Shown here in pieces: positions 58,192 to 64,000 of a stretch of 64,000 nucleotides of DNA. The notes under the pieces were generated by a model. The model made no database searches, was not told the DNA's origin, and saw only the letters and a program-made list of their open reading frames with translations. The number at the start of each line of letters is the position of its first letter. The stretch's first letter is position 1. The stretch is from assembly GCF_900545795.1 (NCBI RefSeq), contig NZ_URAR01000009.1:26702-90701 (forward strand), given 5' to 3'. This DNA comes from an uncultured Veillonella sp. Lineage in GTDB: Bacteria > Bacillota > Negativicutes > Veillonellales > Veillonellaceae. Both the position numbers and the translations under genes were made by a program.

Positions 58192-61100
58192 GTGAACAAA
58201 ATCTACAAAATCATTTGGAGTCGTACAAAGAATTGTTATGTGGTAGCATCTGAGCTAGCGAAGAGTCATACTAAAAGTACTACAACAAGTTGTATGAGCG
58301 GATTAAAAGGTAGTGTGTTAACCGCGGCAGTTTTAACTGCGATGGCAACTACTGCGCTGGGCATACAATCTGTAAATGCTGAAGCAGTGATTGTAGAGAA
58401 TGCTTTGGGGATGGCTATTTCTAATACGACTGCGGCAACCCATGCTGTTGCAGAGGGGCATCAGGCTATAGCTATAGGAGAGGGAAGTGTATCAAATGGT
58501 GCAGATAGTATAGCAATAGGAACATCAGCCAAGGCAGAGCCTTTAGCAGAAAATCATGTTTCACAAGAGTCGATTGCTATTGGTAAAGAAGCAACTACTA
58601 CTATGCTTCGTGCTATAGCTCTTGGCTATAAGGCTCAGGGTACTGGGAACTGGGGTATTTCTATAGGGTCTGAGTCGGAAGCTAGTGGTCCTCGAAGTAT
58701 GGCTGTTGGACAAGAAGCAAAAGCTAAGGGACAGTTTGCTACAGCACTAGGAATTTGGTCCGAGGCATCTGCTGACTCGGCTATTGCCATAGGGGCTGTA
58801 TCGCGAGCGTCGGGTCGCCATGCAATTGCTATTGGTGGATCGGAACCAGCAGACGATAGATCAAATCTAGATGGCGCAGTTTCAACAATAGCAAAAGCTG
58901 AGAATGCTATTGCAATGGGATATGGGGCGTCTACTATTGCAAAAGGTGGAATTTCTATCGGTGCTGGGGCGAGAACTCTTGAAGAAGATGGTGTGGCTAT
59001 TGGGGCTCGCTCGATTGTTGATGGTCGTTATGCTGTGGCTGTTGGGGAGAGTACAAGAGCAACTAAATATGCTACTACGGCTATAGGTTGGTCCGCCGAT
59101 GCTACAGCTATGGGGGCTACAGCATTAGGTGCTGTTGCACATGCCACAGGTACGAGTTCAATTGCTATTGGTGCGCCGAAAATTAGAATTGATAATCAGG
59201 GTAGTACAGCTATGGAGTATATTACTGAAGCTGAGGGAGAAAGCTCTATTGCTATAGGGGCGGGCTCTGTAGCTCGTCCGAACGCTAAGAGTTCCATTGT
59301 TATAGGACATGAGGCTAAAGTTGAAGATGCTGAAGGGATTAGTATGGGGCGCGAGTCCAATAGTTGGGGCAAAGGTTCTGTAGCAATCGGTACACGTAGC
59401 TATGCTCGAGGTGAGAACTCTATTGCTATTGGGGTTGCAGACTTAGGTGAGAAAATTGAATATGATTATGATTACAGTGGTGAATTTGCAACTATAACTG
59501 GTTCTACTGCAGTTTCAATATATGAAAGCACAACATCTGGTGGTGCTGGTTCTATTGCAATGGGGGTAAGTGCTAAAACAGTATTTGATGATTCTATTGC
59601 GATTGGTACTCATGCAGAAACTAGAGGAAATCAAGATGTAGCTATTGGTAAAGGAGCTATATCTAATGGTGGTGTAGCCCTTATGGGTACCATTAATAAA
59701 AGATATAATGAGTTTAAATATGAATTTGATGAAGAAGGCAATTTAGTAGAAGATGCAGAAAAGAATTATGAAGTTGGGGAATCTAACTTTGCTGTTCATG
59801 GAGATGTAACTGGGGCCCGGGCCTACACTATTGGCGGCGCGGTGGAAGGCATGGACTCTTTCGCTGTAGGGTCAAATGCTAATGTGGAAGGTAACTACTC
59901 AAATTCAATTGGAATGAGCTCTTCTGTATTAGGGAATAGTAGCATTGCCATTGGTGATTATGCTAATGTGACAGCAGACAGGGCACAAGCTTTTGGTAAT
60001 CAAGCATCTGTTATGTCTGAAGGTGGTCTTGCATTAGGGACTGATTCGGCTGTTAATAAAAATTCAATGAATTCTATTGCTATTGGTCCGAGCACAAGCG
60101 TTTCAGGATTTTCCTCTATTGCCATTGGTAATTCCACAACAGCTGTGGGCACTGATTCTATCGCTATTGGGAGTAATGCTGAAACTTCATCTGAACAGAC
60201 TATCGTAATAGGTGGTCACGCACAAACTGATGACGTTTCAAAAATTGGTATTAACTCAATTCTTTCTATGGCTATTGGTCAATCAGCTAGCATTGGAGAT
60301 AATGCACAAGTGGATATTGCATTAGGTGCTGAGTCTAAAGTCACCGATGGTGCTTCTTATGCTATAGCAATTGGTAATAGTACCGTAGTTGGCAGTAGTC
60401 ATAGTATAGCTCTTGGTGGTGTAGCATCTGTTCAAAAGGAATATGGAACAGCCTTGGGTTATGGCTCTAATGTAAATGTAGAGCAAGCTGTAGCTCTAGG
60501 GAATTACTCTTTTACAAATAAAGAAGCTACACAAGTAAGTAATACAACAATTACTAAAGGTAATGTAGATAAAACATTTGGTACTTATGCCGGTACGGCT
60601 AAGAGTGTCGTGTCTGTTGGCGGTAGTAGTGAGGTAACTGAGCGCCAAATTATTAATGTAGCGCCAGGCGAAGTATCTGCTACATCCACAGATGCAATCA
60701 ATGGCTCTCAATTATATGCGGTAGCAGATCAAGTTGTTCAAAATCAGGACGATATTAAAACGGTTACTTCAACAGCTAACTCAACAGCTACAGTAGTTAA
60801 CACTAAAGGGATTACCTTTGAAGGTGACCTTGGCACGCCTATCACTAAAAAATTGGGTGAGCAAATTAAAGTATATGGTGGCAATACGACTGAGGCGGAT
60901 TTAACAGAGAATAATATTGGTGTAGTTGCAGGGGTTGATGGTTTAGAAGTGAAATTGGCCAAAGAGATTAATCTTGGTGGTGATGGAAAATTAACTGTTG
61001 GAACTACAGTAATCAATCCTAATTCGATTGCTACTAATGGATTAACAATTCTAAATGGTGGCCCATCAATTACTGTGGATGGTATTAATGCAGGTAATAA

Positions 61101-63510
61101 AAAAATTACTAATGTGTTAGCGGGTACAGCGGATACTGATGCAGTTAACTATAAGCAATTAAAAGAAAAATTAGCTGAGGCAAAGCCAAATATTTCGCCA
61201 GGTAATAATATTACTATTGATGGACCAACAACTGCTAATGGTAATCAATATGTTATTAATGGCTTAAACACAACTGTTTCTGCAGCTACAGGCGATAAAT
61301 ACGTAAAAGTTGTGCCAGGAACAGCTGTTAATGGGACTACTGATTATGCAGTATCCTTAACAGACAGTGCAAAGAACGCTATTGACGCTGTTGAAAATAA
61401 AGCTGATAAAAGCGAAGTAGCTAGCTTAGCAAAATCAGCGATAGAGGTTAAGGCTAAAGGCAATAATGTTGTAGTAGAATCAACTGTAACAGATACGAAA
61501 ACTACCTATGAAGTATCCATCAGTAATGCATTAGACTTAACTAAAGACGGATCCCTTACTATTGGCACTACAAAAATTGATGGTACGCAAGTAGCTGTAG
61601 CGGGTACTACAATTAATGCTGACGGCATTACTACCAAGGCAGTAGCAGCGTCTACTGTAACTGCTGATACCGTTACAGTTGGTGGCATTTCCATTACTGA
61701 AGGTGGCATTAATGCAGGTAATACGCAACTTACCAATGTAAAAAGCGGTGGTGATGTAGCGACTAATGGTGCTAATATTGGCGATGTGAATCGTATTGTA
61801 GATGCCAAAGTTAGCAGTAATGCAAATGAAATCATTAACAAAGGTATGAACTTTAAAACCGAAGAGGGTGAAGTTCATCGCAACTTAGGTGATACGTTAG
61901 AAATTGTTGGTGATGATAGTGGCATTACTACAGCTGTAAAAGACAACAAAATCGTTATTAGTGTTGGCGATAATGTAATGTCTGGTAAAGCAGGTCAAGA
62001 TGGCCGAGATGGCAGCGTAGGTGCTACCGGTAAAGACGGAGCTTCCGTTGTGCTTAATGGCAACGATGGTTCCATTGGTTTAACAGGTCCTAAAGGTGCT
62101 GATGGTAAGCCAGGCGAAACTATCACGATTAAAGGTGTACAAGGCCAGCCAGGGGTCGATGGTGAAGACGGTATTTCTCGCTTAGAAGTTGATGGCCGAG
62201 AAGTAGCAACCCTTGATGATGGTATGGTATATACTGGTGATGCAGGTAAAGCAGCTGTTAAACTTAACAAAACTGTTAACCTTGTAGGTGGCCAAACTGA
62301 TGCGTCTAAATTAGCGGATGCTCCTAATATTGGTATCGTAGCTAGTCAAGATGGTGTGAATGGTAAATTAACTGTACAACTTTCTAAAAACTTAACTGGC
62401 TTAGATTCCGTAACTACTGGTAATACAACTATTAATAATGATGGCTTAACAATTAAAGGTAAAGATGGTAAAGACGGCACTGTTATTACTAATGAAGGTA
62501 TTACAATCAATGGCAAAGACGGCAAAGATGGTACTGTCATTACAAATGAAGGTATCACGATTAATGGTAAAGATGGCTTAACTATTACTGGTAAAGATGG
62601 AAAAGACGGTAAAGATGGCAAAGACGGTATTAGCATCACCGATGCTGGCATTGATATGGGTGGCAATCCTATTAGTAATGTAGGTGACGGTATTAGTCCA
62701 AGTGATGTAGTAACTAAAGGTCAACTTGATCGCGGTATCAATAAATTAGGTAACCGTGTGAATAAAGTCGGTGCTGGTGCGGCTGCATTGGCTGCATTAA
62801 GTCCATTGGATTTCAATCCAGATGATAAATGGAACTTTGCTGTAGGTTATGGTAATTATAAGAATGCCGATGCTGTAGCAGTTGGTGCATACTATCAACC
62901 AAATGAAGATACACGTTTCAGTGTAGGTGGCACTGTTGGTAGTGGCGAAAATATGATTAATGCAGGCTTAAGTATTCGCTTTGGTCAAACTAATGGTGTA
63001 TCTACATCTCGCGTAGCATTAGCAAAAGATGTAGAAACGCTTAAACGTGTTGTTCAACAATTAGTTGTTGAAAATGAACAACTTCGTCGCGGTGGACAAG
63101 GATTGGCGTCTGGTTATCCAGATATTTCTGAACGTGAATTCCCAGATGTACCTAAGAATCATTGGGCTTATGAGTATGTTGATACAATCGCTAAAAAAGG
63201 TCTTACTATTGGATATCCTGATGGTGAATTTAAAGGTGACCGTACACTTACTCGCTATGAGTTTGCTGCTGTTGTATATCGTGCGCTTAAGAATGGTGCA
63301 GAAATCGATGCAGGCATGGCAAGAGCTATCGATGAATTTGGTCCAGAAATTGCACGTTTAGAAGGTCTTGACCACAGCCGTGTTGATCGCGTCGCTGGTG
63401 AAGATAATGATCGTTATAAAATCGAACGTCTTCGTACAAATAATAAAGACAATGAAGAAACCGGTGATTATCGCGATATGTATGGTGCAAAAATAAAAAA
63501 AGATAAATAA
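58192..63510 (+). CDS. trimeric autotransporter adhesin (YadA-like) with C-terminal SLH domain
   Basis: 1772 residues, GTG start. Order of parts: extended signal peptide ESPR (MNKIYKIIWSRTKNCYVVAS), signal cleavage near SVNAEA; a head of many Hep_Hag repeats (AIGxxAxAxGxxSIAIG) to about 785; neck NVAPGEVSATSTDAINGSQL (near 825); stalk segments with TDAVNYKQL and GANIGDVNR; a collagen-like stretch at 1263-1330; 18-residue GKDGKDGTVITNEGITIN repeats at 1421-1483; a YadA anchor at 1511-1605 (KVGAGAAALAALSPLDF ... NAGLSIRFG); then a coiled coil and one SLH domain at about 1645-1705 (FPDVPKNHWAYEYVDTIAKK, GYPDGEFKGDRTLTRYEFAA). The head and stalk should be outside the cell and the SLH part in the periplasm, bound to peptidoglycan. 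It is a likely adhesion and biofilm factor. Confidence 0.95.
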   Translation: MNKIYKIIWSRTKNCYVVASELAKSHTKSTTTSCMSGLKGSVLTAAVLTAMATTALGIQSVNAEAVIVENALGMAISNTTAATHAVAEGHQAIAIGEGSVSNGADSIAIGTSAKAEPLAENHVSQESIAIGKEATTTMLRAIALGYKAQGTGNWGISIGSESEASGPRSMAVGQEAKAKGQFATALGIWSEASADSAIAIGAVSRASGRHAIAIGGSEPADDRSNLDGAVSTIAKAENAIAMGYGASTIAKGGISIGAGARTLEEDGVAIGARSIVDGRYAVAVGESTRATKYATTAIGWSADATAMGATALGAVAHATGTSSIAIGAPKIRIDNQGSTAMEYITEAEGESSIAIGAGSVARPNAKSSIVIGHEAKVEDAEGISMGRESNSWGKGSVAIGTRSYARGENSIAIGVADLGEKIEYDYDYSGEFATITGSTAVSIYESTTSGGAGSIAMGVSAKTVFDDSIAIGTHAETRGNQDVAIGKGAISNGGVALMGTINKRYNEFKYEFDEEGNLVEDAEKNYEVGESNFAVHGDVTGARAYTIGGAVEGMDSFAVGSNANVEGNYSNSIGMSSSVLGNSSIAIGDYANVTADRAQAFGNQASVMSEGGLALGTDSAVNKNSMNSIAIGPSTSVSGFSSIAIGNSTTAVGTDSIAIGSNAETSSEQTIVIGGHAQTDDVSKIGINSILSMAIGQSASIGDNAQVDIALGAESKVTDGASYAIAIGNSTVVGSSHSIALGGVASVQKEYGTALGYGSNVNVEQAVALGNYSFTNKEATQVSNTTITKGNVDKTFGTYAGTAKSVVSVGGSSEVTERQIINVAPGEVSATSTDAINGSQLYAVADQVVQNQDDIKTVTSTANSTATVVNTKGITFEGDLGTPITKKLGEQIKVYGGNTTEADLTENNIGVVAGVDGLEVKLAKEINLGGDGKLTVGTTVINPNSIATNGLTILNGGPSITVDGINAGNKKITNVLAGTADTDAVNYKQLKEKLAEAKPNISPGNNITIDGPTTANGNQYVINGLNTTVSAATGDKYVKVVPGTAVNGTTDYAVSLTDSAKNAIDAVENKADKSEVASLAKSAIEVKAKGNNVVVESTVTDTKTTYEVSISNALDLTKDGSLTIGTTKIDGTQVAVAGTTINADGITTKAVAASTVTADTVTVGGISITEGGINAGNTQLTNVKSGGDVATNGANIGDVNRIVDAKVSSNANEIINKGMNFKTEEGEVHRNLGDTLEIVGDDSGITTAVKDNKIVISVGDNVMSGKAGQDGRDGSVGATGKDGASVVLNGNDGSIGLTGPKGADGKPGETITIKGVQGQPGVDGEDGISRLEVDGREVATLDDGMVYTGDAGKAAVKLNKTVNLVGGQTDASKLADAPNIGIVASQDGVNGKLTVQLSKNLTGLDSVTTGNTTINNDGLTIKGKDGKDGTVITNEGITINGKDGKDGTVITNEGITINGKDGLTITGKDGKDGKDGKDGISITDAGIDMGGNPISNVGDGISPSDVVTKGQLDRGINKLGNRVNKVGAGAAALAALSPLDFNPDDKWNFAVGYGNYKNADAVAVGAYYQPNEDTRFSVGGTVGSGENMINAGLSIRFGQTNGVSTSRVALAKDVETLKRVVQQLVVENEQLRRGGQGLASGYPDISEREFPDVPKNHWAYEYVDTIAKKGLTIGYPDGEFKGDRTLTRYEFAAVVYRALKNGAEIDAGMARAIDEFGPEIARLEGLDHSRVDRVAGEDNDRYKIERLRTNNKDNEETGDYRDMYGAKIKKDK

Positions 63511-63529
63511 TAGTTGTCTGTAAGAAAAG

Positions 63530-63557
63530 CCCCACAGAGGAGACATCCTTTGTGGGG
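63530..63557 (+). terminator. terminator of the adhesin gene
   Basis: 12-bp stem CCCCACAGAGGA / TCCTTTGTGGGG (one G-T pair), 4-base loop, then TCTTCTG. Confidence 0.85.
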
Positions 63558-63861
63558 TCTTCTGTATTAATGAAGACATTTTAAATAAAATGGGAATTAA
63601 AGAAGATATAAATATAGGGTAAAATAGAGAATAAATAAAACAGAATAATTAGTACATAGAGAATAAATAACCTAAACGAAATTACTATAAGAGAGAAACT
63701 AGTAAAAGAGGGAAATTAATAATATAGAGGAGAAACAAGCTAATATAAGAGAAAAATAATATAAGGGCAAAAATAATAAAAACGAAAGGATCAATTATAA
63801 AGAAGGAAGGTAATATAAAGAGGAGATAATAGAAAACATCATATAAAACATAATTTTAAAC
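63558..63861. other. low-complexity A-rich intergenic tract
   Basis: Degenerate A/G-rich DNA with recurring words TAGAGAATAAATAA and AATATAAGAG(A/G); no gene or RNA seen. Confidence 0.5.
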
Positions 63862-64000
63862 ATAATACAAAACATAATACAAAACATAATACAAAAAATA
63901 ATACAAAAAATAATACAAAAAATAATACAAAAAATAATACAAAAAATAATACAAAAAATAATACAAAAAATAATACAAAAAATAATACAAAAAATAATAC
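63862..64000. repeat. 12-bp tandem repeat array running off the window
   Basis: About eleven and a half copies. The first units read ATAATACAAAAC, the rest ATAATACAAAAA without change to the window end. The array is truncated by the window, so its full length is unknown. Confidence 0.93.

Noticed and set aside
62346..62666. Minus-strand open frame of Pro/Ser/Leu repeats
   Set aside because: It is the antisense shadow of the collagen-like GKDGKDG repeats of the adhesin.

Overview
The window comes from a Veillonella-like member of the Negativicutes. The gene order and regulation are those of Firmicutes: alaS-ireB-ruvX-DUF1292-mltG, ylxM-ffh-rpsP-khpA-ylqD-rimM-trmD, a T-box leader before thrS, and a CsoR-copA pair. 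The envelope is nevertheless that of a diderm: a trimeric YadA-type autotransporter and an SLH domain are present. The genus call is an inference from this mixture and from protein style; no search was run. I see no rRNA, tRNA, CRISPR array, integrase, transposase or phage structural gene.

Layout. 1-3958: a membrane-bound uptake [NiFe]-hydrogenase operon (small subunit cut by the window edge, large subunit, cytochrome b, maturation protease, HupH/HyaF-like protein), closed by a 159-bp nested inverted repeat. 4146-8718: envelope genes (secreted BamE-like protein, GT2 glycosyltransferase, NlpC/P60 hydrolase) and a metal ABC transporter lacking its binding protein. 8920-18299: alaS to mltG, a tRNA wobble-uridine pair in which the methyltransferase trmR carries an in-frame stop next to an intact U32 hydroxylase, then T-box-thrS. 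18732-21684: a membrane protein, a glutaredoxin-like protein and an amino-acid permease.

22171-36124 is the most unusual part. Eleven genes lie on one strand: a Sel1-repeat protein, a dynamin-like GTPase fused to Sel1 repeats, two further dynamin-like GTPases with membrane-paddle segments, a small protein of about 21-residue PNVxGG repeats, an XRE regulator, two small helical proteins, an HNH-like domain joined to membrane segments, a tail-anchored coiled-coil protein and a CbbX/SpoVK-type AAA+ ATPase. I do not recognise this set as a named system. Membrane remodelling with a possible nuclease effector, perhaps defence, is an inference.

36184-57564 is mostly housekeeping: YigZ, copper control and export, the SRP/ribosome-maturation operon, a class I glutamine-amidotransferase-like hydrolase, PadR-DUF1700, ruvCAB, SpoIID/LytB, queA-tgt-yajC-5-FCL-secDF and an MFS transporter. 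58192-63510 encodes a 1772-residue trimeric autotransporter with a C-terminal SLH domain. The window ends inside a 12-bp tandem repeat. Many intergenic gaps hold short degenerate tandem repeats or purine-rich tracts.
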